Part shown: piece by piece, positions 19,680-27,796 of the stretch
Position numbering within the stretch: the stretch's first letter is position 1
Layout of the letters: each line of letters opens with the position of its first letter
Assembly (NCBI GenBank): GCA_016181525.1
Contig: JACOZD010000014.1
Span: 1-41,547, forward strand
Length of the DNA stretch: 41,547 nucleotides
Reading direction: 5' to 3'
Origin: Candidatus Tayloriibacteriota bacterium
GTDB lineage: Bacteria > Patescibacteriota > Minisyncoccia > Phycocordibacterales > JACOZD01
Translations under genes and position numbers: made by a program
The notes under the pieces: model-generated
What the model saw: the letters and a program-made list of their open reading frames with translations, nothing else
Told to the model about the DNA's origin: nothing
Database searches by the model: none

Positions 19680-22112
19680 CTAAATCTCCTCCATCTCTCC
19701 CCAGTTCTTGCCCACGGCGGCTTCGGCGACCATAACAATACCCTTGGACTCCCCGGGAGTGAGAACATTCTCCATTATCTCTTTTATCTTCGGCACTACC
19801 GGAGTGACAAACTCCTCCGGCGCCTCGTAGATAATCTCGTCGTGCACTTGCAGAAGAGGATAAACCCTGTCATTCAATCCTTCCTTTTTTAGATACTCAT
19901 CAATGCGCACCATAGCCAGTTTGACGATATCCGCTCCCGTGCCTTGAATGGGAGCATTGATGGCCATCCGCTCGGCCGCGGCCTTGATGTAGGGCACCTT
20001 CGAATTTATGCCCTCGAAGTAACGCCGCCGGCCGAAAAGAGTTTCCGTGTAACCCTTGCGCTCGGCCGCGGCCTTGACGGAGTTTAGGTAGTCGGCCAGG
20101 CCCGAAAAGGCCTCAAAGTACTTGTTGTAAAATTCCTGCGCCGCCGCCCGGTCACTCCCGAGGTTAGCCCGCAGAGCGTTCACCCCCATGCCGTAGATGA
20201 TGCCGAAGTTGATGACCTTGGCGCGGCGGCGCATCTCGTAGTCCACCTCCTCGGCCGGAACTCTAAAAACCTTGGAGGCCACGGCTGTGTGCACATCCTC
20301 GCCGCGCCTAAAAATCTCAAGGAGAACCCGGTCACCGGAGAGGATGGCGGCGATGCGGAGCTCCATCTGCGAGTAATCAAAAGAGATTAGTCTCCAATTC
20401 TTCTCCACCACAAACGCTTCCCGTATTGCCCGTCCGAGCTCGGTCTTGATGGGAATGTTTTGGAGATTGGGATTTTCCGAGGCCATCCGGCCGGTGGTGG
20501 TGCCGGCCTGGAGGAAGGTGGTGTGGAGCCGGCTGTCGGCGTCGAGGAGCGAGGGAATATTGTCAATATAGGTGGAGAGGAGCTTGCCGAGTTCGCGGTA
20601 AGAGAGGATGGTGTCTATCACTGGATGAATGTCTTTGAGCTTGAGCAACTCGGACTCGCGGGTGGAGCGGGCCCCGCCGGCCGTTTTCTTAATCTTTCCT
20701 CCACCGAGCGACAGTTTGTCGTAAAGCACCACCCCGAGCTGTTTGGGCGAGTTGATGTTAAACTCCTCGCCGGCGAGCTCCCAAATTTTTTTCTCCAGCG
20801 ATGAGAGCTCCTCATGGTACTTGACCGAGAGAGTCTCGAGATACTTCGCGTCAATCTTCACTCCCCTTCTTCCCATCTTCTCCACCACGCCAATGAGCGG
20901 CCGCTCGATTTCTTTGTAAAGGCGGGAAAGATTCTCCCTCTCGAGGGCAGAGAGAATTATCTCTCGAGCTTTGCTAAAATCACGGGTTTTAGCGAAGCGG
21001 AGAACATCGTCAAGGGCGGGACTGACGATACTAGAGTTGAGGAGCCAGAGGGCGACAGCCGTCTCCCGGAGCTCGCGCTCCGGGATTAGCGGCGCGCCTG
21101 ACTGATTGAGAGAGCTCTGCCGAAGCGGAGTCTCCGCGCCGCCTGCCTCGGGCGCCCCGAAGAAGGTCTGGCGAGCTCTCTCGGCCAAAGCTCTGAACTC
21201 GAGCTCGGCGAATAACTTCTCCACGGCGGCGAGGTCGAGGGAACGCCGCCATTCCTCTTCCGGCAGCTCAAAGATGATGGGGGCGTCGCGTCTGATGGTG
21301 GCCAAGGCCTTTGAAAATAAGGCCTCCTCCTCGTGACCGGCCAAAAGTTCCACTATGCGCGGCTTCACTTCAGCCTCAAGAAGTTTTTGTTTGTTTTCCT
21401 TTAGAGTATTGTGAATCTCCTCGATGGAGCCGAAGCGCTGTATGAGGTGCGTAGCTGTCTTCTCGCCGATGCCCGGCACACCGATGATGTTGTCGGAAGG
21501 GTCGCCGCGCAGACCTTTGTAGTCGGGCAGAAGCTCGGGACCGAAGCCGAAGCGCTCCCGGACCTTGTCCTCGTCGTAAAGAATGGTGTCCTGAAGGCCT
21601 TTTTTTAAAGTATAAACACGAACTTGCTTGTCTCTGACAAGCTGGAGAGTATCCATGTCGCCGGAGGCGATGATGATATCCACCCCGGCCTTTTCCTTCA
21701 ACCTCTCGACGATAGTGCCTAAGATGTCGTCTGCCTCAAATCCCGGCATCTCGTAGATGGGGATGCTGAAGGCCCGGAAGATCTCCCGCGAGCGACGCAA
21801 CTGGGAGATAAGGTCGTCGGGGGCCTTCCCCCGATGAGCCTTGTAGCCATCGTAGGCCTCGTGGCGGAAAGTCCCCCCGGGCAAGTCGTAACAAGCGGCA
21901 ATATAATCGGGCTTGAGGTCCTGGATGATTTTGATGAGCATGGCCGAGAGTCCGTAAAGAGCGCCCGTCGGTTCCCCTTTGCTTGAGACAAACTCCGGCA
22001 GGGCGTGGTAGGCGCGGTGGAGAACCGCATGAGCGTCAATAAGCACCAAACTCTTTCGCTTTCCGGTTCTGGTTTTTTCTCTTTCTTTTCGTGCTTCAAC
22101 AGCCTTCTTCAT
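19680..22112 (-). CDS. polA: DNA polymerase I
   Basis: An 810-residue polymerase. Residues about 20-300 are the 5'-3' exonuclease (VLIDAHAVLHRAYHALPEF, GFEADDILGT, ASGDMDTLQL, GVPGIGEKTA). The middle (about 310-400) is short and lacks recognisable 3'-5' proofreading motifs. The C-terminal polymerase has motif A DYSQMELRIAAILSGD, motif B RRRAKVINFGIIYGMG and motif C LLQVHDEIIYEAP. It removes RNA primers and fills gaps. Loss of proofreading residues is common in small genomes. The Lys/Arg-rich first 18 residues precede the first strand; a later start is possible. tsaE lies upstream on the same strand, 39 bases away. Confidence 0.95.
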   Translation of the reverse strand: MKKAVEARKEREKTRTGKRKSLVLIDAHAVLHRAYHALPEFVSSKGEPTGALYGLSAMLIKIIQDLKPDYIAACYDLPGGTFRHEAYDGYKAHRGKAPDDLISQLRRSREIFRAFSIPIYEMPGFEADDILGTIVERLKEKAGVDIIIASGDMDTLQLVRDKQVRVYTLKKGLQDTILYDEDKVRERFGFGPELLPDYKGLRGDPSDNIIGVPGIGEKTATHLIQRFGSIEEIHNTLKENKQKLLEAEVKPRIVELLAGHEEEALFSKALATIRRDAPIIFELPEEEWRRSLDLAAVEKLFAELEFRALAERARQTFFGAPEAGGAETPLRQSSLNQSGAPLIPERELRETAVALWLLNSSIVSPALDDVLRFAKTRDFSKAREIILSALERENLSRLYKEIERPLIGVVEKMGRRGVKIDAKYLETLSVKYHEELSSLEKKIWELAGEEFNINSPKQLGVVLYDKLSLGGGKIKKTAGGARSTRESELLKLKDIHPVIDTILSYRELGKLLSTYIDNIPSLLDADSRLHTTFLQAGTTTGRMASENPNLQNIPIKTELGRAIREAFVVEKNWRLISFDYSQMELRIAAILSGDRVLLEIFRRGEDVHTAVASKVFRVPAEEVDYEMRRRAKVINFGIIYGMGVNALRANLGSDRAAAQEFYNKYFEAFSGLADYLNSVKAAAERKGYTETLFGRRRYFEGINSKVPYIKAAAERMAINAPIQGTGADIVKLAMVRIDEYLKKEGLNDRVYPLLQVHDEIIYEAPEEFVTPVVPKIKEIMENVLTPGESKGIVMVAEAAVGKNWGEMEEI

Positions 22113-22151
22113 TTATTTAATCTCTCTAATCCAGCATCTAAAATCTATCAC

Positions 22152-22625
22152 CTATTCTTCACCGAAAGAAATCTCTCTTGTTTTCTCATCAAGGAATTTA
22201 AGATAGACCTTGAGGGTCCCGGAAGGTAAAATCTTCCCCACCCTCTCCGGCCATTCGATGAAAATCAGATTTTCTTCGTTTGAAATTATTTCTTTCCAGC
22301 CCAATTTCTCAAGCTCACTTGCTTGTTCTAATCTATACGCGTCTATATGCATCAAACTCTTAAATCTTAAATCTTTCTGGCCTCGCTTCGGCTCGGACGA
22401 AGCGAGAATCTCAAATCTTTTCATAATCACAAAGGTGGGGCTTTGGATGGGTTCTTTAATGCCAAGGAGCTTCCCCACCTCCTGGACCAAGGCGGTTTTG
22501 CCTGACCCCAAATCTCCATAGAGCGCCGCAACTGTTGCCTTGCTTCTCGGCTCCGCAGAGACTTGACGCAAAATCTTTTTAGCCGCTTCGGCGGTCTCCT
22601 TCAAACTTTTAGAAATAAACTTCAT
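22152..22625 (-). CDS. tsaE: tRNA threonylcarbamoyladenosine biosynthesis ATPase TsaE
   Basis: A 157-residue P-loop protein with Walker A GDLGSGKTALVQEVGKLLGI (about residues 37-56), SPTFVIMKRF, HIDAYRLEQASELEKLGW and IEWPERV, all hallmarks of TsaE. It works with TsaB/TsaD in making t6A37 on ANN-reading tRNAs. Between RFEIL and HIDAYRL lies an extra stretch of about 20 residues (SSEPKRGQKDLRFKSL). It is encoded by a GC-rich hairpin plus a short tandem AAGATTT tract, unlike the rest of the gene. It precedes polA on minus. Confidence 0.92.
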   Translation of the reverse strand: MKFISKSLKETAEAAKKILRQVSAEPRSKATVAALYGDLGSGKTALVQEVGKLLGIKEPIQSPTFVIMKRFEILASSEPKRGQKDLRFKSLMHIDAYRLEQASELEKLGWKEIISNEENLIFIEWPERVGKILPSGTLKVYLKFLDEKTREISFGEE

Positions 22626-22663
22626 ATGTATCGATACTAATATACAGCCAGTGCGGCGAGCAA

Positions 22664-22690
22664 CAAAAAAGCCCCGATTCTTCAGGGCTT
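22664..22690 (-). terminator. Terminator of the Tyr-rich secreted protein gene
   Basis: On minus, AAGCCCT and GGGGCTT arms enclose an 8-base loop, followed by a run of six T. Confidence 0.7.
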
Positions 22691-22726
22691 AGTTCTTGCT
22701 GAAAGCTGGCAGCTGAGAGCTCCCTT

Positions 22727-23290
22727 TCACCTCCAATTAAACTTGTAGACTGTCGTGCTCTCGTAAGTCCGGTATGGGTAGTAGTTGCTCGAGGGGTAGT
22801 ATCCGCCGTAGTGCCCGTAGTAAGAAGGATAATATGACGGATAGTACGGGCGTAAGTGCGCCGGCTCCTTGTAGGGCACCTGCCACTCTGCCGGCGCGTA
22901 ATTAGAAGGGTAGGAGAGCGAGTATGAGGGGCGCAGATGCGAGGGCTCTTGGTACTCAACCTGACTTTCATGAGGCACCGACGGGTAAACTGTTTGACTG
23001 GAGTACTTTCTCCTAACGCTCCGCTCCCTCTCTCCCCTGATTGCAGCCCTCTCAATTTGCTTATGCACTTCGTCCGATTCGTCCGAGAGCTCCCTTTCCT
23101 TCTCTGACGATTTACAATATCGGAAACCGCCAAAGATGGTCGGCGGCGCGTATTCACCCGGCAGGAGCTTGTCGTCGAAGTTAGGCGGGCTCACGGAGAG
23201 AGCGGGTGGTGCGTAGGCCGCTCCCGCGTCACTTCCAAAAACCCCCGAGGGCGCCCCTAGGGCCAAAATCAAAAGAACTATAGTTTTCAT
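22727..23290 (-). CDS. Secreted Tyr/Pro/Ser-rich protein, unknown
   Basis: A 187-residue protein with a clear signal peptide (MKTIVLLILALGAPSGVFGS, cleavage about 19-20). A basic, charged middle (about 60-100, KSSEKERELSDESDEVHKQ) is followed by a C-terminal half made of imperfect repeats around EPSHLRPSY and EPAHLRPYY. These run into Tyr-rich PSYYPSYYGHYGGYYPSS. Such Tyr/Pro-rich tails occur in wall- or surface-associated proteins, so an envelope role is inferred. No known domain. It ends in its own terminator and diverges from the gspE-like gene, whose -10 lies only 27 bases from its start. Confidence 0.72.
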   Translation of the reverse strand: MKTIVLLILALGAPSGVFGSDAGAAYAPPALSVSPPNFDDKLLPGEYAPPTIFGGFRYCKSSEKERELSDESDEVHKQIERAAIRGERERSVRRKYSSQTVYPSVPHESQVEYQEPSHLRPSYSLSYPSNYAPAEWQVPYKEPAHLRPYYPSYYPSYYGHYGGYYPSSNYYPYRTYESTTVYKFNWR

Positions 23291-23316
23291 AATCTGGCGT
23301 GATTATACCATATTGA

Positions 23317-23322
23317 TATAAT
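23317..23322 (+). promoter_or_regulatory. -10 element of the pilus ATPase gene, suggesting a leaderless mRNA
   Basis: A perfect TATAAT ends 6 bases before the ATG at 23329. There is no room for a ribosome-binding site. The -35 is weak. Confidence 0.55.
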
Positions 23323-23328
23323 CTTTCC

Positions 23329-25002
23329 ATGTCCATCCATTTCGAGGAGGAGAAACAGACAGAAAAGCTGGAAGAACTGCGCAAGCGTGAAGCCGAGACT
23401 CTGGCCGAGACTCTGGCCGAGAAGTATCGCCTCCCCTACGCCAACCTCGGGCCTGTGCCCGTTGACCCCGACGCCCTCCGAGTTCTCCCCGAAAAGGAGG
23501 CCCGGGAGGCCATGCTCGCTCCCTTCAATCTGGTGAACAAGAAACTCCACGTCGGCGTCCTCTCGCCCGAAAACGAAAAGACGGTTACCGCTTTAAACAC
23601 CTTGAAGGAGCGCGGCTTCGAACCTCTGCTATTTATGGTCTCGGAGGAGAGTCTGGAGAAGGTTTGGTCGAAGTACGCTGACCTCTCCTATGCCGTCGAG
23701 GTTCGCGGCGGCGCCATCGAGATTGGCAGCGCCGAGGTGGAGAAACTCCTCCGCCAAATCAAAACCATTGCCGACGTCGCCCGATTCATCGAGGAGACGC
23801 TCAAGGAGGAAAGAAGTTACAGAACCACGCGCATCCTCGAAATCATTCTGGCCGGAGCCCTCGCCACGGCGGCCTCCGATATTCATCTCGAGCCGGAAGA
23901 GAAATATGTGCGGGCGCGACTGCGCCTGGACGGCGTTCTCCAAGACCTCCTCAACCTCGACCGCGAGACCTACACTCTCCTCCTCTCGAGAATCAAGCTC
24001 CTCTCCGGACTCAAACTGAACGTCACGGCCGAGGCCCAGGACGGGCGCTTTAGCGTGGGACTTGGCGGGAGCGACATCGAGATTAGAACCTCGATTCTCC
24101 CCGGCGCCTACAACGAGTCGGTGGTGATGAGGGTCCTCAACCCCAAAAGCATCGCCGTGCCTTTGGAGGAGCTCGGCATCGAGGCGGGCCTCCTAGCCAT
24201 CCTCGAACGCGAGATTGCCAAACCCGACGGCCTGATTTTGACCACCGGTCCCACCGGCTCGGGCAAGACCACCACTCTCTACGCCTTTCTCAAAAAAATT
24301 CACAAACCGGAGGTCAAGATTATCACCATCGAGGACCCTATCGAGTACCATCTGCCCGGCATCGTCCAAACGCAGGTTGAGGCCGAGGAGAATTACACCT
24401 TTCTCTTGGGACTCCGCTCGGCCCTCCGCCAGGACCCGGACGTCTTGATGGTCGGCGAGATTCGAGACAAGGAGACGGCCGCCACAGCCATCGACGCCGC
24501 CTTAACCGGCCACCTCGTCTTTTCGACACTTCATACCAACAACGCCGCCGGCACCTTTCCTCGGCTCATTGACCTCGGCGTCAATCCCAAAATCATTTCC
24601 TCGGCCTTAAGCGCAGCTATGGCCCAGCGGCTCCTGCGGAAACTCTGCCCGGAGTGCAAAAAGGTACTCAAGCTTTCGGCCAAAGAAAAAGAGACGATTG
24701 CCAAAGTCTTGGAGGGCGTTGACCCCAAAGAGTATGGGGTCAAGGAGATAAAAATCTTTGAGGCGGTCGGCTGCCAGAGGTGCAACGGCACCGGTTATAA
24801 GGGTCGGACCGGCGTCTACGAGGCCATTCTGACAGATGAGCGCGTTGAAAAAGCGATAACCGCGAACCCCAGCGAACGAGAAATCTGGAAGGCGGCCAAG
24901 CCCCAAGGTATCTTGTCTCTCCGTCAGGACGGGATTATTAAGGTTTTGAAAGGGATTACCTCTCTGGAAGAGCTCGCTCGAGTTCTAGACGTTGAAGGTT
25001 AA
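23329..25002 (+). CDS. Type IV pilus assembly ATPase (GspE/PilB family)
   Basis: A 557-residue secretion ATPase. The N-terminal MshEN-like region (about 1-130) is followed by the N2 domain (SDIHLEPEEKYVRARLRLDG) and the motor. The motor has Walker A GPTGSGKTTT (about 307-316), Asp box TIEDPIEY, Walker B LRQDPDVLMVGEIRD and His box HLVFSTLHTNN. Four Cys in CPEC (about 438) and CQRC (about 481) form the zinc site seen in PilB/GspE. It powers pilus extension; CPR cells use type IV pili to contact hosts and take up DNA. No other pilus gene is visible here. Full length for the family. Confidence 0.94.
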   Translation: MSIHFEEEKQTEKLEELRKREAETLAETLAEKYRLPYANLGPVPVDPDALRVLPEKEAREAMLAPFNLVNKKLHVGVLSPENEKTVTALNTLKERGFEPLLFMVSEESLEKVWSKYADLSYAVEVRGGAIEIGSAEVEKLLRQIKTIADVARFIEETLKEERSYRTTRILEIILAGALATAASDIHLEPEEKYVRARLRLDGVLQDLLNLDRETYTLLLSRIKLLSGLKLNVTAEAQDGRFSVGLGGSDIEIRTSILPGAYNESVVMRVLNPKSIAVPLEELGIEAGLLAILEREIAKPDGLILTTGPTGSGKTTTLYAFLKKIHKPEVKIITIEDPIEYHLPGIVQTQVEAEENYTFLLGLRSALRQDPDVLMVGEIRDKETAATAIDAALTGHLVFSTLHTNNAAGTFPRLIDLGVNPKIISSALSAAMAQRLLRKLCPECKKVLKLSAKEKETIAKVLEGVDPKEYGVKEIKIFEAVGCQRCNGTGYKGRTGVYEAILTDERVEKAITANPSEREIWKAAKPQGILSLRQDGIIKVLKGITSLEELARVLDVEG

Positions 25003-25004
25003 AG

Positions 25005-25275
25005 ATGCTCTAAAGCGAAAAAGTGGAAAACTGCTCTTGCGGCCGGGGAGGAGGCCGGTAAGATGGCAAAAAGGAATCGAGGGCATGAATCTCTAAGCAA
25101 TACTTTTGAACAAGTTCAAAAGTTAAACGTTTAATCTAAGGAGAGACCCCGCGCCGAGCCGAAACTCGGACCGGACCATCCTCGATAAAACGTCAGAAGG
25201 CCTCTCGACCCCATTGCTTAGAGAGTCATGCCCTAGACTAAACACTAAACCGCAGAGACTAAAGCAAGTCTAGCA
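25005..25275 (+). ncRNA. Candidate structured RNA between the pilus ATPase and ruvB
   Basis: A 286-base gap with no convincing gene holds strong, nested pairing. A 21-base helix joins 25081-25101 with 25213-25233 (20 of 21 paired) and encloses a perfect 9-bp hairpin ACTTTTGAA-CAAG-TTCAAAAGT (25102-25123). It also encloses a CCGAG / CTCGG hairpin near 25154-25169. A separate CTAGACT / AGTCTAG stem follows (25233-25239 and 25266-25272). It could be a free small RNA or a ruvB leader. I could not match it to tmRNA, 6S, SRP or RNase P RNA. A short frame reading KWKTALAAGEEAGKMAKRN crosses the 5' part but lacks a good start. Confidence 0.5.
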
Positions 25276-25288
25276 TAAATTATCATCA

Positions 25289-26335
25289 ATGTCAAGAATA
25301 AGCAAAACCCTTAAAGGGCCGAAAAAAGAGGAAAAAGAAATACCGGCAGAACCCGCTCCGACGCCCTCCGACCGCGAATTTTTGGACACGGCTCTGCGGC
25401 CAGCCGCCTGGGACGAGTACGTCGGCCAGAAAAACATCAAAGAGAATCTCCTGATACTCCTGACCGCCGCTAGCGAGCGCTCTCATCCGCCCGAGCACCT
25501 CCTCTTTTACGGCCCGCCCGGCCTCGGCAAGACCACTTTGGCCCACCTGGTGGCGCGCCAGTGCGGCGCGCCTATCAAGGTCACCTCCGGCGCCGTCATA
25601 GAGAAAGTCGGGGACCTGGCCTCCATTCTTACCAACCTCTCGTCCGGCGAGGTCCTTTTTATAGACGAGATTCACCGTCTGAACAAGACCATCGAGGAGG
25701 TTCTCTACCCGGCCATGGAGTCCGGCTTTCTCGACATTGTCATCGGCAAGGGGCCATCGGCTCGAACTATCCAACTCGAGCTCCCGGCCTTTACTTTGGT
25801 CGGAGCCACCACCCGCGTGGCTCTGCTCTCCTCGCCTCTGCGCTCGCGCTTCTCGGGCGGCATCTTCCGCCTGGAGTACTACAGCCAAGATGAGATTGAG
25901 GAAATTCTCCGCCGCTCGGCCAAGATTCTCGGCGTCAAACTCGAAGGGACGGCTGTGACCGAAATCGCCAAGCGCGCCCGCTCCACCCCCCGCACCGCCA
26001 ACTATCTTCTCAAAAGAACCCGGGACTACGCCCAGGTCAGAGGCCGCGCCGTCTCGGTTAAGCTCGTGCGGGAGGCCCTCTTACTTCTCGGCATCGACGA
26101 GCAGGGTCTCTCGCCCGCCGACCGCAAACTTCTCTCTCTCTTGGCGGAGAAGTTTGGCGGCGGGCCGGTCGGCCTGGGGACTCTGGCGGCCGCGCTCTCG
26201 GAGGAGGAAGAAACTATCGAAGAATTCCACGAACCTTACCTTATGCAAATTGGCTTCATCGCCCGCACCCCGCGCGGCCGCGTCCTCACCGCCCGCGGCC
26301 TCGAGCACGCCGGCCGCCGCACCTTAGGAATTTAA
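25289..26335 (+). CDS. ruvB: Holliday junction DNA helicase RuvB
   Basis: A 348-residue AAA+ motor that drives branch migration with RuvA. Walker A GPPGLGKTTLAHLVA (about 74-88), Walker B VLFIDEIHRLNK, sensor 1 TLVGATTRVALLSSPLRSRF and a C-terminal winged helix (IGFIARTPRGRVLTARG) are present. The Lys/Glu-rich first 30 residues are an unstructured extension before LRPAAWDEYVGQ. It is followed by yebC and ruvC on the same strand. Confidence 0.96.
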   Translation: MSRISKTLKGPKKEEKEIPAEPAPTPSDREFLDTALRPAAWDEYVGQKNIKENLLILLTAASERSHPPEHLLFYGPPGLGKTTLAHLVARQCGAPIKVTSGAVIEKVGDLASILTNLSSGEVLFIDEIHRLNKTIEEVLYPAMESGFLDIVIGKGPSARTIQLELPAFTLVGATTRVALLSSPLRSRFSGGIFRLEYYSQDEIEEILRRSAKILGVKLEGTAVTEIAKRARSTPRTANYLLKRTRDYAQVRGRAVSVKLVREALLLLGIDEQGLSPADRKLLSLLAEKFGGGPVGLGTLAAALSEEEETIEEFHEPYLMQIGFIARTPRGRVLTARGLEHAGRRTLGI

Positions 26336-26336
26336 A

Positions 26337-26374
26337 AAGGTAAAATAAGATGCGATCGCATCTTATTTTACCTT
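26337..26374. repeat. Perfect 38-bp palindrome after ruvB
   Basis: The half-site is AAGGTAAAATAAGATGCGA, followed at once by its exact complement with no loop. Its centre is GCGATCGC. It lies 1 base after the ruvB stop. A direct repeat ACCTTGTATCC (26370-26380 and 26386-26396) follows. It may act as a terminator or bind a dimeric protein. Confidence 0.85.
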
Positions 26375-26445
26375 GTATCCTTTTTACCTTGTATCCTTGC
26401 TCATTTACTAAAAAGTTAATAAGCTACAAGCTAAAAGCTATTGAT

Positions 26446-26973
26446 ATGTCCGGACACAATAAATGGACCCAGATAAAGCGGCAGAAGGAGAGAACGGACA
26501 CTGCCAAATCCAAAATTTTCGGCAAGTACGCCAAGCTCATAACTGACGCCGCCCGCAAGGCTCGCGGCAACTCATCCGACCCCGCTCTCAAAGCGGCCAT
26601 CGAGAAGGCGCGCTCGTTTAATATGCCAAACGAGAACATCGAGCGAGCCATTAAAAGAGCCACCGAGACCGAAGAGGCCATGGAGAGAGTAATCTACGAG
26701 GCCTACGGCCCCGGCGGCTGCGCCCTCATCATTGAAGTCCTGACATCCAATCGCAACAAAACGGCGCAAGAAATCAAACATATCCTCTCCGAGCAAGGTT
26801 TTGCCCTGGCCTCGCCCGGCTCGGCCGCCTGGGCGTTCAGCAAAACAGCCGAAAGTTACTCTCCGCAAACCACCATTCCCCTCTCCGAGGAGGACCTCAA
26901 AAAGCTGAAAGCACTGGCCGACGCGCTTGAAGCAAGCGACGAGGTGCAAGAAGTATTTTCTAATGCAGAATAA
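26446..26973 (+). CDS. yebC: YebC/PmpR-family protein, short form
   Basis: A 175-residue member of the YebC family (translation factors or regulators). The N-terminal domain is standard (MSGHNKWTQIKRQKERTD, then FNMPNENIERAIKRA and YEAYGPGGCALIIEVLTSNRN). After SPGSAAWAF about 65 residues expected in the full-length family (near 240 residues) are missing. The protein joins directly to the last motif, LSEEDLKKLKALADALEASD...EVFSNAE. The frame is intact, so this is a compact variant and not a frameshift. ATG 26446 is chosen because the conserved start is there; a start at 26350 would read through the palindrome. It lies between ruvB and ruvC, a common arrangement. Confidence 0.88.
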   Translation: MSGHNKWTQIKRQKERTDTAKSKIFGKYAKLITDAARKARGNSSDPALKAAIEKARSFNMPNENIERAIKRATETEEAMERVIYEAYGPGGCALIIEVLTSNRNKTAQEIKHILSEQGFALASPGSAAWAFSKTAESYSPQTTIPLSEEDLKKLKALADALEASDEVQEVFSNAE

Positions 26974-27005
26974 TCAAAAAAGTCCATCTTGTTTTGACTA
27001 TTTTT

Positions 27006-27488
27006 ATGAAAGTCCTCGCCATCGACCCGGGATACGAAAAGGTTGGCGTGGCTGTCATTGAGGGTACCCGCAACAAGCCCTCACTGACTTACTCTGCCTG
27101 CCTCAAGACCAAAAGAGTCCTCGCTCACGAGAAACGCCTCTTTCAAATAGCCGAGACCTTAAATAATTTAATCGAGAGGTTTAAGCCGAATTGCCTGGCG
27201 ATCGAAGAATTATTTTTCGTCAAAAACCAGAAAACCGCTCTTAAGGTAGCCGAGGCCCGCGGAGTCATTCTCTCGGAGGCGGCGCGAAAGGATATCCCTG
27301 TCTGCCAGTACACACCCCTCGAGGTTAAAATTGCTTTGACCGGCTACGGCCGGGCAGACAAGAGCCAGGTCACGGCCATGGTCCGCAAGCTCCTGCCTTT
27401 GGACGGCCGACGACGCGAAGACGACGAGTTCGACGCCATTGCCATCGGTCTCACCTGCCTGACCAGCCAAAATAGATTCAAGATTTAA
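27006..27488 (+). CDS. ruvC: Crossover junction endodeoxyribonuclease RuvC
   Basis: A 160-residue Holliday junction resolvase. The four acidic metal residues are visible: D in VLAIDPGYEKVG (about 7), E in LAIEELFF (about 68), and the paired acids in EDDEFDAIAIGL (about 140-145). It cuts the four-way junction once RuvAB has moved it. ATG 27006 begins at the conserved first strand; an ATG four codons earlier is less likely. It follows yebC by 32 bases. Confidence 0.95.
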   Translation: MKVLAIDPGYEKVGVAVIEGTRNKPSLTYSACLKTKRVLAHEKRLFQIAETLNNLIERFKPNCLAIEELFFVKNQKTALKVAEARGVILSEAARKDIPVCQYTPLEVKIALTGYGRADKSQVTAMVRKLLPLDGRRREDDEFDAIAIGLTCLTSQNRFKI

Positions 27489-27591
27489 GTTTAAAGCAGT
27501 AAGGGCGGAGTTATACACAGGTGCGGTTGTTTGCGCAAAAAAAATATTTCTGCTACAACTAGCGTTAAAATTATTCATAACTCAAAAAGCT

Positions 27592-27744
27592 ATGGATGAA
27601 TTTGAAAAAGATTTCGGGGAGAGCGGTGAGGACGAAGCTGCGGGAGAAGGCAAACTGCGCTCTCACGGACTCGATGATGAGGAAGAGGAAGAAGAGAAGG
27701 AGGAAGGGGCGACCGACTCCTCCGAAGATCAGTCCGGGTACTGA
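27592..27744 (+). CDS. Small acidic protein, 50 aa, unknown
   Basis: A short frame starting MDEFEKDFGESGEDEAAGEG with a run of Glu in the second half. Nearly half of its residues are Asp or Glu, and none is Cys. It has no predicted membrane segment. It lies between ruvC and a strong terminator on the same strand, 103 bases after ruvC. Short acidic frames at such positions recur in CPR genomes, and a DNA-mimic or ribosome-associated role is possible but unproven. The regular coding pattern and the terminator 3 bases after its stop support it. Confidence 0.6.
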   Translation: MDEFEKDFGESGEDEAAGEGKLRSHGLDDEEEEEEKEEGATDSSEDQSGY

Positions 27745-27747
27745 ATC

Positions 27748-27783
27748 AAAAGAAAGAATCCCCCTTCGGGGATTCTTTCTTTT
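27748..27783. terminator. Bidirectional terminator
   Basis: Perfect 16-bp arms (AAAAGAAAGAATCCCC and its complement) with loop CTTC. The A and T tracts let it work on both strands: for the acidic protein on plus and tyrS on minus. Confidence 0.9.
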
Positions 27784-27796
27784 GACCTCTACATTA

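Noticed and set aside
25020-25131. Short protein frame reading KWKTALAAGEEAGKMAKRN
   Set aside because: No good start codon or ribosome-binding site; the strong RNA pairing of the same stretch explains it better.
25005-25275. tmRNA, 6S, SRP or RNase P RNA
   Set aside because: I found none of the conserved cores: no tRNA-like ends or tag frame, no SRP GNAR loop region, no RNase P CR motifs. Left as an unnamed candidate.
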